This document shows, piece after piece, positions 1 to 8,937 of a DNA stretch of 64,000 nucleotides. Numbering within the stretch: the stretch's first letter is position 1; the number at the start of each line of letters is the position of its first letter. The stretch comes from Paenibacillus sp. 1781tsa1. GTDB taxonomy: Bacteria > Bacillota > Bacilli > Paenibacillales > Paenibacillaceae. The notes beneath the pieces are model-generated. The model had not been told where the DNA came from. It made no database searches and saw only the letters and a program-made list of their open reading frames with translations. Location of the stretch: NCBI RefSeq assembly GCF_024159265.1, contig NZ_JAMYWY010000001.1:3286001-3350000 (forward strand). Direction: 5' to 3'. The position numbers were made by a program, and so were the translations under genes.

Positions 1-820
1 TCCGTTACTGTTATTGGTGAAAAGATTCAAAAAAATGGAGGGAGGCATGTTTGATGTTCCCATCGCGCATAATCGAAAGGACGAATTCGGCTTCCTCTAC
101 ACCCGTTTCAACCTCATGATTGAAAATCTTCAATCCCTGATCGACCGGGATTTCAAGAAAACACTGATGATGCAGCGGGCTGAGTTGAAACAGCTCCAAT
201 CCCAGATTAATCCTCATTTTCTGTACAATAGCTTCTTTATTCTGAATTCACTGGCAAGAACAGGGGAGACAGAGCGTATTGAGCAATTTACTAACATGCT
301 TGGGGAGTATTTCAGATTCATCACCCGGAATGAAACCGATCATGTGAAGTTGAAAGTGGAAGTTGAGCATTCACGAATCTATACAGAGATTCAGCAATTA
401 CGGTTCTCCAGACGAATCAACGTTGATTTTGGGTCACTACCTGCTGAGATGGAGCATATTCACGTTCCCAGACTCATTATTCAACCCATTATTGAGAATG
501 CATATGAACACAGCCTTGAAAAGAATACGGCCTCCGGTCTTCTAATTATTGGGTTTAATATGGATGGTTCATATGCCGAGATTACAGTAGAGGATAATGG
601 AAATGAGTTGGAAGAGCAACAGATTCAAGCTCTTCAACAACGCTTGCATAACGACGGAAGTACGGATGAAATGACCGCGTTAATAAATATTCATCGACGT
701 CTGGTCCTGACGTATGGAGAAGGAAGTGGCCTTTTCCTATCCAGAAGTGAACTGCAAGGATTAAAAGTCACAATTCGAATCCAGTGGAAAGAAGGAGAGA
801 ACGAATGTATCGACTTTTGA
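1..820 (+). CDS. YesM-type sensor histidine kinase, C-terminal part (5' end outside window)
   Basis: This is the cytoplasmic end of a membrane sensor kinase. The reading frame is open to the window edge, so the sensor domain and membrane segments lie upstream. About 272 residues are visible. They hold a HAMP-like stretch (to about residue 55), the His_kinase (PF06580) phosphoacceptor motif NPHFLYNS, and a HATPase domain with an N box (QPIIENA) and a VEDNG G1 motif. It should autophosphorylate and pass phosphate to the regulator starting at 805, whose first codons overlap its end by 16 nt. The signal is unknown; kinases of this type in Paenibacillus commonly sit beside sugar importers, as here. 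The family call is firm, the ligand is not. Confidence 0.93.
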   Translation, partial: PLLLLVKRFKKMEGGMFDVPIAHNRKDEFGFLYTRFNLMIENLQSLIDRDFKKTLMMQRAELKQLQSQINPHFLYNSFFILNSLARTGETERIEQFTNMLGEYFRFITRNETDHVKLKVEVEHSRIYTEIQQLRFSRRINVDFGSLPAEMEHIHVPRLIIQPIIENAYEHSLEKNTASGLLIIGFNMDGSYAEITVEDNGNELEEQQIQALQQRLHNDGSTDEMTALINIHRRLVLTYGEGSGLFLSRSELQGLKVTIRIQWKEGENECIDF

Positions 821-2430
821 TTGTAGATGACGAGGAGATTATTACGGATAGTCTCTATGAAACATTCGCCAGACATATCCCCGACCAGCTTGATGTATGT
901 AAGGCATACTCTGCAACAGAAGCATTGTCCTGGATGCAGCGTTCGAGAATTGATATTGTTCTAACGGACATTCGCATGCCGGGCATGAGTGGTTTGGAAC
1001 TGACAGAGCGGATTCAAGCCAGTTGGCCGAATTGTCGCGTCATTTTTCTAACAGGACATAGCGATTTTGATTATGCCTATCAAGCTTTTCAAATGACCAA
1101 TGTGCGTTACTTGCTCAAAACGGAAGGCTATGACAAGGTGATGTCTGTTGTCGAAGATGTGATGGAAGAGATTCGGCGAAGTCATAGCATGCTTGAGTTG
1201 TTGGAACAATCACATAAAGTCAACTCGCAGCTTGCACTGATTCAACAAAAAGAGTATTTGCGGAAGCTGCTTCAAGATTGTACAGCGCTTATGGCTTCTA
1301 CTATTGATATGCAGGACGAATTATTCAGAAGAGATATAAGATTACAGATCAACTCACCTGTTTATCTCATACTGGGTCGGTTCAATAATCCGCCAGAAAA
1401 AGGTTCAGATCTCACACAAGTCCAGGAATCTGTTCGTATTATCGGCTCTTCTCTAATGCATGAGCGAACAGTGTGCGTCAGTGTAACGGACCATTATGGA
1501 GATACGATCTGGTTGCTACAGCCGAAGCAGGAAGAAGAGATGACCAATGATAAACTTGTACGATTTCTAGAAGGCACACTGGAACTGGTGCAGGAAGCTT
1601 GTATGGTATCTCTTGGTGTATCCATTGCATTCTCATTAAGCAGTCAAAGCTGTGAATGGTCCGAGTTAACCAAACAATATGAACGTCTGAGATTACTCCA
1701 GTGGATGAAAATAGGGGATGGCGTATCTATGGTAATCACGGATCATCGCAATGACCTCTCATCTGATGTACCCAAAGAATCCATGCGTATCTCAAACCGG
1801 ATTGAGATTATGTCAGGATATTTGGAAACGGGGCGAATTCAGCCATTTTACGATATATTTGAGGAGCTTGCAGGTGAACTGCTGCAACAGGATATCACGA
1901 TGGAACGTGCAATGGAAACCTACTACAATCTGGCCTTATTATTACATTCGACCATCAATCGGTGGGGTCTTCAACAGAAGATCCCAGATCAACGAAGCTT
2001 GCTGCATCTAGGGGAGTATACTTGCATGAAGGATGCAGTACAATTTTTATATCGTGCTGCCGATGAACTAGTCCGGTACAAAAGATCAAATAAACAGGAG
2101 CGCGCTAATGTTGTCATTCATTCCTTATGCAGTTACATCAAGGAGAACCTTGAGAAAGATCTTTCTTTAGTAAGACTGGCAGAACTTCATCATTTTAATC
2201 CATCCTATCTGTCCCGATTCTTTAAGCAGGAAATGGGAATTAACCTATCCGAGTTCATTGACGACTGCCGAATAAGAAGAGCCAAAGAATTGCTTCAGAA
2301 CCCGAATTTTATGGTGCGTGAGGTCTCACTCCAAGTGGGATACGAGGCAGCGCATTCGTTTACCCGACTTTTTAAGAAAATAACGGGAATGACTCCCCAA
2401 GAATACCGGGAATCCCTTTTGGTACGTTAA
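805..2430 (+). CDS. YesN-type response regulator with AraC HTH
   Basis: DNA-binding response regulator of 541 aa. The receiver (about 1-120) has the acidic pair at IVDDEE, phosphoacceptor Asp55 in LTDIRMPG and Lys in LLKTE. A variable linker region follows, then a C-terminal AraC double helix-turn-helix (about 440-538, with GYEAAHSFTRLFKK in the second helix-turn-helix). I chose ATG 805 because AAGGAGAG sits just before it; an in-frame GTG at 784 has no such signal. The gene overlaps the kinase by 16 nt, so the two form a translationally coupled pair. It probably activates a nearby carbohydrate operon, most simply the one starting at 3603, but the target is inferred from position. Confidence 0.94.
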   Translation: MYRLLIVDDEEIITDSLYETFARHIPDQLDVCKAYSATEALSWMQRSRIDIVLTDIRMPGMSGLELTERIQASWPNCRVIFLTGHSDFDYAYQAFQMTNVRYLLKTEGYDKVMSVVEDVMEEIRRSHSMLELLEQSHKVNSQLALIQQKEYLRKLLQDCTALMASTIDMQDELFRRDIRLQINSPVYLILGRFNNPPEKGSDLTQVQESVRIIGSSLMHERTVCVSVTDHYGDTIWLLQPKQEEEMTNDKLVRFLEGTLELVQEACMVSLGVSIAFSLSSQSCEWSELTKQYERLRLLQWMKIGDGVSMVITDHRNDLSSDVPKESMRISNRIEIMSGYLETGRIQPFYDIFEELAGELLQQDITMERAMETYYNLALLLHSTINRWGLQQKIPDQRSLLHLGEYTCMKDAVQFLYRAADELVRYKRSNKQERANVVIHSLCSYIKENLEKDLSLVRLAELHHFNPSYLSRFFKQEMGINLSEFIDDCRIRRAKELLQNPNFMVREVSLQVGYEAAHSFTRLFKKITGMTPQEYRESLLVR

Positions 2431-2468
2431 TTGTAAATTCTCTGGAATTGACTAGCTCAAACAACCAC

Positions 2469-2523
2469 AACAACCACAACAACCGCAGGGAGTAGAATAC
2501 ATCCTGCGGTTGTTGTGGTTGTT
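2469..2523. terminator. Perfect 21-bp stem hairpin between convergent genes
   Basis: Arms 2469-2489 and 2503-2523 are perfectly complementary with a 13-nt loop. The left side extends into a tandem CAACCACAA-type repeat starting near 2461. It lies between the regulator ending at 2430 and the convergent gene ending at 2560, so it probably terminates both. There is no long T run on either side, so it could also act as a processing barrier. Confidence 0.75.
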
Positions 2524-2559
2524 ATCTAATGGATATACTCACCGAATCGGCGAACCACC

Positions 2560-3327
2560 TTAGGCCGTGTGAATTTTTTGTCGTCTGTATGCATTGGGGC
2601 TCGATCCGGCATACGCTTTGAATTTTTTATAGAACCAATCAATATCCTTATAGCCTACCTCAATCGCAATTTCATATATTCGCAGATTCGTGGAAGACAG
2701 CAGTTGCTGGGCCTTTTCCATACGTTGCTGGAGCATATAATCATTGAAAGACATTTTCTCTTCTAGTTTGAACTTCTGTCCAAGGTAGGCGCAGTTAAAA
2801 TGAAGCATGTCAGAGATCTTCTTCAGCGTGATTTCATCACTCAGGTGATCCCGTACATAGGCTTTGACGATACGAATCACATGACTGGAGTGCATGGGCT
2901 TACCATTCATTTGAACAGGCGTTTTGAAGAACGACGACGTTTTGTGTGCCGGATCGGTTTCAAGGTGGGATCGAAGTCCATGCAGACTGTTAAGTAAAGA
3001 AGAGGGACTAACAGGATACGGGAGATAATCATTCACCTGATACGTAAGGGCTTTGCGAACGAACCTGAAGTGATCTCTTCCACCCATCAGGAGGATGGGG
3101 ATCTGACTTTTTAGTCGAATGTCGTTGCATAACCAGAGCCCCGCGGTATCAAACCTCTCTGTATGTACCATAACAAGGGAAAAGTCTCGTTCTGACAATG
3201 CGGTCAAAGCCTCGGACGATGAGAACACACAATTTGCAATAGTATATTGAGCTTTGCTCCGTAGCAACATCTGTTGCAACTCTCCGCACAAACGACGGCT
3301 GAAATCCACAAGTAAAATATCATACAT
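2560..3327 (-). CDS. AraC-family regulator with degenerate receiver domain
   Basis: A 255-aa protein with a receiver-like N-terminus (1-120) and an AraC double helix-turn-helix (about 150-250, with IAIEVGYKDIDWFYKKFK). The receiver keeps the fold pattern (ILLVD start, DYLPYP near the usual Lys-Pro) but has lost the key residues. The acidic pair is DF, the phosphoacceptor position is His55 (VMVHTERFD) and the conserved Lys is replaced. It therefore probably works without phosphorylation, by dimerisation or ligand binding. It is transcribed away from the operon starting at 3603, from which it is separated by 275 nt of regulatory DNA, and is a candidate regulator of it. It is shorter than standard YesN proteins (about 500 aa) because the linker is nearly absent. 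Confidence 0.85.
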   Translation of the reverse strand: MYDILLVDFSRRLCGELQQMLLRSKAQYTIANCVFSSSEALTALSERDFSLVMVHTERFDTAGLWLCNDIRLKSQIPILLMGGRDHFRFVRKALTYQVNDYLPYPVSPSSLLNSLHGLRSHLETDPAHKTSSFFKTPVQMNGKPMHSSHVIRIVKAYVRDHLSDEITLKKISDMLHFNCAYLGQKFKLEEKMSFNDYMLQQRMEKAQQLLSSTNLRIYEIAIEVGYKDIDWFYKKFKAYAGSSPNAYRRQKIHTA

Positions 3328-3500
3328 GAAGCAATACCTCGCCTTCTGCTGAATTGTAATCCGCCAGGTTTAACTGAATTATGACTTAATTTCATTATGG
3401 TAATAAAAGAAAGCGCATACAATGTGCATATTTTTGTAGAGAGTGCATTTCTTTACCAATTGAAACCCAGAATGCAATTTGTACGCACAAAATCACGAAA

Positions 3501-3570
3501 ATCTATATTCAGCCGGGGTAAACACCTGTATTTAGGCAGGTTGTTTACGCTTTCATTTGGACGATACACT
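3501..3570 (+). promoter_or_regulatory. Promoter with two AraC-type direct repeats before -35
   Basis: An 18-nt element, ACCTGTATTTAGGCAGGT (3524-3541), ends on the first base of a -35 box TTGTTT (3541-3546). An 18-nt spacer leads to a -10 box TACACT (3565-3570). A looser copy (CTATA ... CGGGGT, 3501-3519) lies 22 nt upstream measured end to end. The same element with the same placement occurs upstream of 26355 and 30519. The layout is that of a class II AraC-type activation site. Repeat and boxes are seen in the sequence; the binding protein is unknown. Confidence 0.65.
3542..3555. promoter_or_regulatory. cre-like catabolite control site
   Basis: TGTTTACGCTTTCA matches the CcpA consensus TGWNANCGNTNWCA at 13 of 14 positions. 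It overlaps the -35 box of the promoter for the 3603 operon, a position that would give repression by CcpA in the presence of preferred sugars. Confidence 0.6.
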
Positions 3571-3602
3571 GTGATAGCAAAAGACAATCAGGGGGGAAGA
3601 CG

Positions 3603-4958
3603 ATGAGAAAAAACAAGTTCATGCTACTGAGCCTGGTGTTTGCGGTCTTGCTGGTAATCGCTGCATGCAGTTCTGCACCTACCGCTCAACCCGAGCCGGA
3701 AAAGACAACACCACAGGAGGAACAAAAACCCGCAGAAACCGAGCCGAAGAATGAAAACTCTACGCCAGAAATGGATTTTGACATGGGCGGCAGAACAATC
3801 AAAGTTGTTGCTTGGTGGGACATGGAAATACAGGGGAACAACCCGGACAACATTCAACGCCTTGAGAATCTCGAAGCGCTGAAGAAAAAACACAATTTTA
3901 ATATTGAATACGTTTCCATTGATTTTGGCGAATATCAGGAAAAGGTGGTCGCTTCCCTGATGGCAGGGGAACCGCTTGGTGATTTGGTGAGATTGGGCAA
4001 AAACTATGCCATTCCCGCATTGACCAAACAGGATCTCTTGTGGCCAGTGGATGATTATATTAAAAACGACAAAGTATTCAATCAGAAAACAACGAAGGAA
4101 TATATGCAATATGAAGGCAAAGGTTACGGCTTTACCGAGGACCAGTCCTCCTTTATCAACGGAATTTTCTATAATCGCACCCTCATGCAGGAGCTGGGCT
4201 TGAAGCCGTTGCAGGAATATGTGGATGCTGATGAATGGAACTGGGATACGTTCCTCAGTGTTGCGAAACAAGCGAACAAGGATCGGAACAACGATGGCAA
4301 GCTGGACACTTGGGGACTCGCTCAGACAGGATTGCTTGAACCAATTCTGTATTCCAATGAAGCTTCCCTGACCCTAGAGGATAAGCAGAATCTGGAAGAC
4401 CCAAAAACGAAGGAAGCACTGAATTTCCTGTCCAAACTGGCTACGGAAAAGGTCGGTAGAGCTTCTGAAGGCGGCGACTGGACTGAGCCGTCCACGTTCT
4501 TCCGTCAAGGCAATACGTTGATGTATTCAGGTGCTATGTACGAGGTTGAAGGCATTATGACAGACATGAAGGATTACGATATCGGTTTTGTACCATTCCC
4601 TAAAGGTCCAAGTGCATCAGCGTATCACTCTGGTGAGTCACGTTACCAGGCTATAACGATTCCTAAAGCAGTAGAGAATCCGGAACAACTGATGTACATC
4701 TGGGAGAAAATTAACGAGATTGATTCGATCTATGAGTATCCGGGCCAATCCACACTGGAGACACATCTGACTGACGAAGCTGATATCAACAACGCCAGGG
4801 AGGTCGCAGAAGGAATGCTGGTTCTCGACCATAATACATTCCCGTCCTTGCCTTTCTGGGACTTTGATGGAGAGCTCAAAGAAGGGGTATCTGTATCTAC
4901 GCTGATTGAGAAATACAAGGCACCTTTCCAGGCTGCGATTGATGAGGTATACAAATAA
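3603..4958 (+). CDS. Extracellular solute-binding lipoprotein, family 1
   Basis: Sugar-binding component of an ABC importer, 451 aa. It has a lipoprotein signal peptide (about 1-21, lipobox ending AAC-S), then a low-complexity Pro/Glu/Gln linker to about residue 55, then an SBP_bac_1 fold with two lobes. The ATG follows a strong GGGGGGAAG site. It is the first gene of the long operon and lies behind a promoter with AraC-type repeats and a cre-like site. It probably delivers an oligosaccharide to one of the permease pairs downstream. The substrate cannot be read from the sequence. Confidence 0.92.
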   Translation: MRKNKFMLLSLVFAVLLVIAACSSAPTAQPEPEKTTPQEEQKPAETEPKNENSTPEMDFDMGGRTIKVVAWWDMEIQGNNPDNIQRLENLEALKKKHNFNIEYVSIDFGEYQEKVVASLMAGEPLGDLVRLGKNYAIPALTKQDLLWPVDDYIKNDKVFNQKTTKEYMQYEGKGYGFTEDQSSFINGIFYNRTLMQELGLKPLQEYVDADEWNWDTFLSVAKQANKDRNNDGKLDTWGLAQTGLLEPILYSNEASLTLEDKQNLEDPKTKEALNFLSKLATEKVGRASEGGDWTEPSTFFRQGNTLMYSGAMYEVEGIMTDMKDYDIGFVPFPKGPSASAYHSGESRYQAITIPKAVENPEQLMYIWEKINEIDSIYEYPGQSTLETHLTDEADINNAREVAEGMLVLDHNTFPSLPFWDFDGELKEGVSVSTLIEKYKAPFQAAIDEVYK

Positions 4959-4972
4959 GCATCATGACACAC

Positions 4973-5006
4973 GGGCAGAACGCACCAGTGATGGTGCGGT
5001 CTGTCC
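4973..5006 (+). repeat. Stable hairpin between binding-protein genes
   Basis: Arms GGGCAGAACGCACC (4973-4986) and 4993-5006 pair with a single mismatch and one G-T pair around a 6-nt loop. No T tract follows, so it is unlikely to be a simple terminator. It may stabilise the upstream transcript so that the binding protein is made in excess over later genes. Confidence 0.55.
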
Positions 5007-5063
5007 GGGTTAGTCAATCGTCCAGTTCTCGCAACGCTTAGAGGAAAGGGGATACATTCGAAC

Positions 5064-7961
5064 ATGCGGTCACGTAAGAAAAAGGGACTAATCTTGGTGC
5101 TTGTCCTGGCCCTGGTACTCTCCATATGGACGCTATATCCATCGCGGGATCGTTATCCGGGGACGGTACATGCGCTTGAGGACTTTGACGCAGTATCGGC
5201 AACCGAGGATTCATACAGTTATGACCATTATCTGACTACTCATGCCAATTCGGCTAAACCCGAGAAAACAATACGCATTGAAGGCGAATCTTATGTTCAG
5301 GCAACTGACGGGGAATTCGAGGTCGTGCAAGGTTATGCAGGACTGGATGGGAGCGCTGTAATTACGCCGGAAACTGGAACCATTCGTTGGGATGTTCCCG
5401 TTCAAATGAGCGGTTTGTACAATATTCGCATTCACTATTACCCTGTAGAGGGTAAAAGCTCGGGTATTGAACGCAGACTCGAGGTGAACGGGGAGGTTCC
5501 ATTTCGAGGGGCCGATGTTCTCTTGTTTGACAGGGTGTGGGGAAATCGCGAGGATAACGTTCGTCGTGACGATCGGGATAACGATCTCAGACCAAGACAA
5601 GTGGAACAGCCCGAGTGGCAGTTGACTTCCTTCAAGGATAGCGGAGGCTATTTCGAGGAGCCCTTTCAGTTTTATTTTGAAAAAGGAAACCCGCAGTTAT
5701 CGCTCACTTCGTTAAGAGAAAGTATGGCGATCGATTATATTGAGCTGTATCAGGAAGGGGAGATCCCGACCTATGCAGAGCTTGAGGCAACATATGCCTC
5801 ACGGGGGCTGAAACCAGCGGCTCCTGTCATGCTGAAAGTACAAGGGGAACAAGCAGTCAGCAAGTCGTCTCCTACACTGGCACCCATCTCGGATCGTTCG
5901 AGCCCATCGCTGGAACCTTATGATGTGTCCAAAATTCGCATGAATGCGATCGGGGGCATCAACTGGAAGCTGCCGGGTGAATGGATCGAGTGGGAAATCG
6001 ACGTGCCTGAAGACGGATTGTATCAAATCGCGTTAAAGGTAAAACAGGATCAATTGCGCGGTATTTACGCTACCCGCAGTCTGACGATCAACGGCGAAGT
6101 TCCGTTTAAAGAAATGAAACGCATTCGCTTCAACTACAGCCCATCCTGGCAAACTCAGGTTCTGGGAGCGGCAGAAAATCAGCCTTACCAGTTTCATCTC
6201 GACAAAGGAAAACACCGGATTCGAATGACGGTTACGCTAGGCGACATTGCTCCGCTGCTTCGTACCGTGGAATCCAGCGTGCTGGAATTGAATGAGATGT
6301 ATCGCAAAATTCTGATGATCACCTCCAACAGCCCCGATCCGCTTCGGGATTATCAGTTGGAACAACGCATCCCGGAGATGACGGAAGTCTTTGAACGACA
6401 GGCAGACACGCTCCGTTCTGTAGCGGATTATCTGGAAAAGGCAACGGGTGAGCAAAGTGATAAAGTTGCCGTGCTGCACGCCATGGTCATGCAGCTTGAA
6501 GATATGGCGGCCAAGCCGGAGACTGTTCCTAAACGACTGGATACGTTCAAAATTAACGTAGGTGGCCTGGGTACCTGGATATTGTCAGTACGTGAACAGC
6601 CGATCACTCTGGATTACCTCGTCGTGTCTCCGCCGGGTGAAGCCTTGCCAAATGCGGAAGCGACGGCCATTCAGCAGGTGAAACATGAGCTGGGTGCATA
6701 CGTGGCTTCGTATACCGAAGATTACGACAGCATCGGTAACGTGGAACAAAAGAAGGATTCCATTACGGTATGGATCACGACTGGACGGGATCAGGCTCAG
6801 GTATTGAAAGGCATGATCGATGATTCGTTTACTCCGGATACGGATGTATCCGTGCAGCTGCGTCTCGTGCCACCCAACATTTTGCTTCCCGCAACGCTTG
6901 CAGGTGAAGGACCCGACATTGCCATGCAAATGGGTGAGGACATCCCTGTAAACTATGCGATGAGAAGTGCGGCAGCGGATTTGAGCAAATTCCCCGACTT
7001 CGAGGAAATTGCGGGCCGGTTCCGTGAAAGCGGGTTGACACCATACCGATATAACGACGGTGTGTATGCACTCCCGGAACAGCAACATTTTCCGATGCTC
7101 TTTTACCGCAAGGATATCCTGGACGAATTGGGACTGGAACCCCCGAAAACGTGGCAGGACGTGTATAACGCCATTGCTGTGCTGCAAAAGCATAATATGG
7201 AATTTTATCTGCCCATCGAGGATACGCTGAACAACGCAAACCTTGTGCCGAACTCGACTTTTGCGATGCTGCTGTACCAGAATGATGGCACCTTCTATAC
7301 GGAAGATCAGAAGAAGAGTGCACTTGATTCGGAAATTTCGATGGATGCGTTTAAACGCTGGACACAATTCTATACCAATTATAAATTCCCGCTTAAAGCG
7401 GACTTTCCAAACCGCTTCCGTACCGGTGAGATGCCGATTGGAATTGCGGACTATACAACCTATAACATGTTGACAGTCTTGGCTCCGGAAATTCGCAATC
7501 TCTGGGACTTTACCATTGTGCCTGGTACACAGCTTCCGGACGGTTCCATCAGGCATGAGGTGGCCAGCGCAACAAGCGCGGTAATGATGCTTGAGAACGC
7601 CAGCAACAAGGAAGCCTCATGGAAGTTCATGAAATGGTGGACTGACGAGCAGACCCAGATTGAATACGGACGAGAGATGGAAGGCCTCATGGGGGCGGCA
7701 GCCCGTTACCCAACAGCCAACATTGAAGCTTTGAAACAGCTTCCTTGGCCCGTCAAGGATTATGAAAATCTGGAGAAGCAATGGAAATGGGTACAGGGGA
7801 TCCCGCAGCTTCCTGGAGGTTATTTCACGGGACGGCATCTGGATAACGCTTTCCGTAAGGTGGTCAATGCGAATGAAAATCCGCGTGAAGCCTTATCGGA
7901 CTATGTACTGTACATTGATGATGAGATTGAGTTGAAACGTAAGGAATTTAATCTGAAATAG
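5064..7961 (+). CDS. Large membrane-anchored solute-binding protein with two CBM-like domains
   Basis: A 965-aa protein, about twice the length of an ordinary binding protein. Order: a basic N-terminus and hydrophobic segment (about 7-22) without lipobox Cys; a first beta-rich domain (about 65-230); a second related domain (about 285-405); a helical stretch (about 410-485); and a family 1 solute-binding domain (about 565-950). The two N-terminal domains share the motif NGEVPF and carry YNIRIHY/YQIALKV strands, like CBM6/35-type sandwiches, so an internal duplication is likely. An AGGAAAGGGG site precedes the ATG. It lies in the same operon as an ordinary binding protein, so it may present polysaccharide chains at the membrane. 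The CBM assignment is inference. Confidence 0.85.
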   Translation: MRSRKKKGLILVLVLALVLSIWTLYPSRDRYPGTVHALEDFDAVSATEDSYSYDHYLTTHANSAKPEKTIRIEGESYVQATDGEFEVVQGYAGLDGSAVITPETGTIRWDVPVQMSGLYNIRIHYYPVEGKSSGIERRLEVNGEVPFRGADVLLFDRVWGNREDNVRRDDRDNDLRPRQVEQPEWQLTSFKDSGGYFEEPFQFYFEKGNPQLSLTSLRESMAIDYIELYQEGEIPTYAELEATYASRGLKPAAPVMLKVQGEQAVSKSSPTLAPISDRSSPSLEPYDVSKIRMNAIGGINWKLPGEWIEWEIDVPEDGLYQIALKVKQDQLRGIYATRSLTINGEVPFKEMKRIRFNYSPSWQTQVLGAAENQPYQFHLDKGKHRIRMTVTLGDIAPLLRTVESSVLELNEMYRKILMITSNSPDPLRDYQLEQRIPEMTEVFERQADTLRSVADYLEKATGEQSDKVAVLHAMVMQLEDMAAKPETVPKRLDTFKINVGGLGTWILSVREQPITLDYLVVSPPGEALPNAEATAIQQVKHELGAYVASYTEDYDSIGNVEQKKDSITVWITTGRDQAQVLKGMIDDSFTPDTDVSVQLRLVPPNILLPATLAGEGPDIAMQMGEDIPVNYAMRSAAADLSKFPDFEEIAGRFRESGLTPYRYNDGVYALPEQQHFPMLFYRKDILDELGLEPPKTWQDVYNAIAVLQKHNMEFYLPIEDTLNNANLVPNSTFAMLLYQNDGTFYTEDQKKSALDSEISMDAFKRWTQFYTNYKFPLKADFPNRFRTGEMPIGIADYTTYNMLTVLAPEIRNLWDFTIVPGTQLPDGSIRHEVASATSAVMMLENASNKEASWKFMKWWTDEQTQIEYGREMEGLMGAAARYPTANIEALKQLPWPVKDYENLEKQWKWVQGIPQLPGGYFTGRHLDNAFRKVVNANENPREALSDYVLYIDDEIELKRKEFNLK

Positions 7962-7980
7962 AGGAAAGGGAGGGTAACGG

Positions 7981-8937
7981 TTGCAAGCTAAAACAACCAA
8001 GACAGCCGCCGCTCCTGCCGTCCATACCCGCCAGGTCGGCTGGTGGTCCCTTTTGAGAAGGGATCTGTATCTCAGCAGGCATTATTATGTGTTGATGGCA
8101 CCGTTCATGCTGATTTTTTTCATGTTTACTGTCATCCCGGTCGGCATTTCACTGGGGCTCAGCTTTTTTCACTTCAACATGCTGGAGCTGCCGCGATTTG
8201 TCGGGTGGCAAAATTATTCCCGGCTTTTTCTGAATGACGACGTATTCCTGATTGCGCTCAAAAACACACTGCTTTTTGCCGTAATCACGGGTCCGCTCAG
8301 TTATATCGCCTGCTTTTTGTTTGCATGGATCATCAACGAGCTGTCTCCCAAAATTCGAGCGGTCATGACGTTGGTGTTCTATGCGCCCTCCATATCGGGA
8401 AATGTCTTCTTCATCTGGCTGATCATCTTCTCTGGTGACAGCTACGGGTATATGAACGGCTTCCTGATGCGCCTTGGTGTCATACTGGAGCCGATTCAAT
8501 GGCTTGCAGACGAGAAGTACGTGCTCGCAATTGTCATAATTGTACAGTTGTGGCTCAGCCTCGGAACGAGCTTCCTGGCCTTTATTGCAGGATTGCAGAC
8601 CATTGATCGTTCTCTGGTTGAAGCCGGCACCGTGGACGGGATTAAGAATCGCTGGCAGGAACTCTGGTACATCACCTTGCCTTCGATGAGACCGCAACTG
8701 ATGTTTGGTGCGGTGATGCAGATTACGGCTTCATTCGCCGTGGCCGAGATATCGATTGCATTGGCCGGTTTCCCAAGTGTCAACTATGCAGCTCACACCG
8801 TCGTCACACATCTGATGGACTTCGGTACAATCCGATTTGAGATGGGCTACGCTTCAGCCATTGCAACCGTACTATTTGCGTTGATGCTTGGTACGAACGT
8901 TTTGACGCAAAAAATGCTCAGAAAGATAGGTGAATGA
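7981..8937 (+). CDS. Sugar ABC transporter permease (MsmF/MalF type)
   Basis: Membrane subunit of 318 aa with about six transmembrane helices. The EAA-like loop reads EAGTVDG..., a variant of the usual EAAxxDGA, and is the contact for the ATPase. The start is TTG at 7981 behind GGAAAGGGAGGG. Its stop overlaps the start of the next permease by 4 nt, so the two are made together as a heterodimer. They follow two binding-protein genes in the same operon. No ATPase is encoded nearby. Confidence 0.93.
   Translation: MQAKTTKTAAAPAVHTRQVGWWSLLRRDLYLSRHYYVLMAPFMLIFFMFTVIPVGISLGLSFFHFNMLELPRFVGWQNYSRLFLNDDVFLIALKNTLLFAVITGPLSYIACFLFAWIINELSPKIRAVMTLVFYAPSISGNVFFIWLIIFSGDSYGYMNGFLMRLGVILEPIQWLADEKYVLAIVIIVQLWLSLGTSFLAFIAGLQTIDRSLVEAGTVDGIKNRWQELWYITLPSMRPQLMFGAVMQITASFAVAEISIALAGFPSVNYAAHTVVTHLMDFGTIRFEMGYASAIATVLFALMLGTNVLTQKMLRKIGE

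Noticed and set aside
2461..2523. CRISPR or other repeat array, because of the repeated CAACCACAA units
   Set aside because: Only two to three short units without spacers; the arrangement is explained by one long hairpin.
3624..4271. 215-codon minus-strand frame
   Set aside because: Complete overlap with the binding-protein gene at 3603, no ribosome site and low-quality composition.
6585..7556. Long open frame (323 codons) on the minus strand
   Set aside because: It lies wholly inside the fused binding-protein gene in the opposite sense, has no ribosome site and its product resembles no protein family. It is a by-product of codon use in the real gene.
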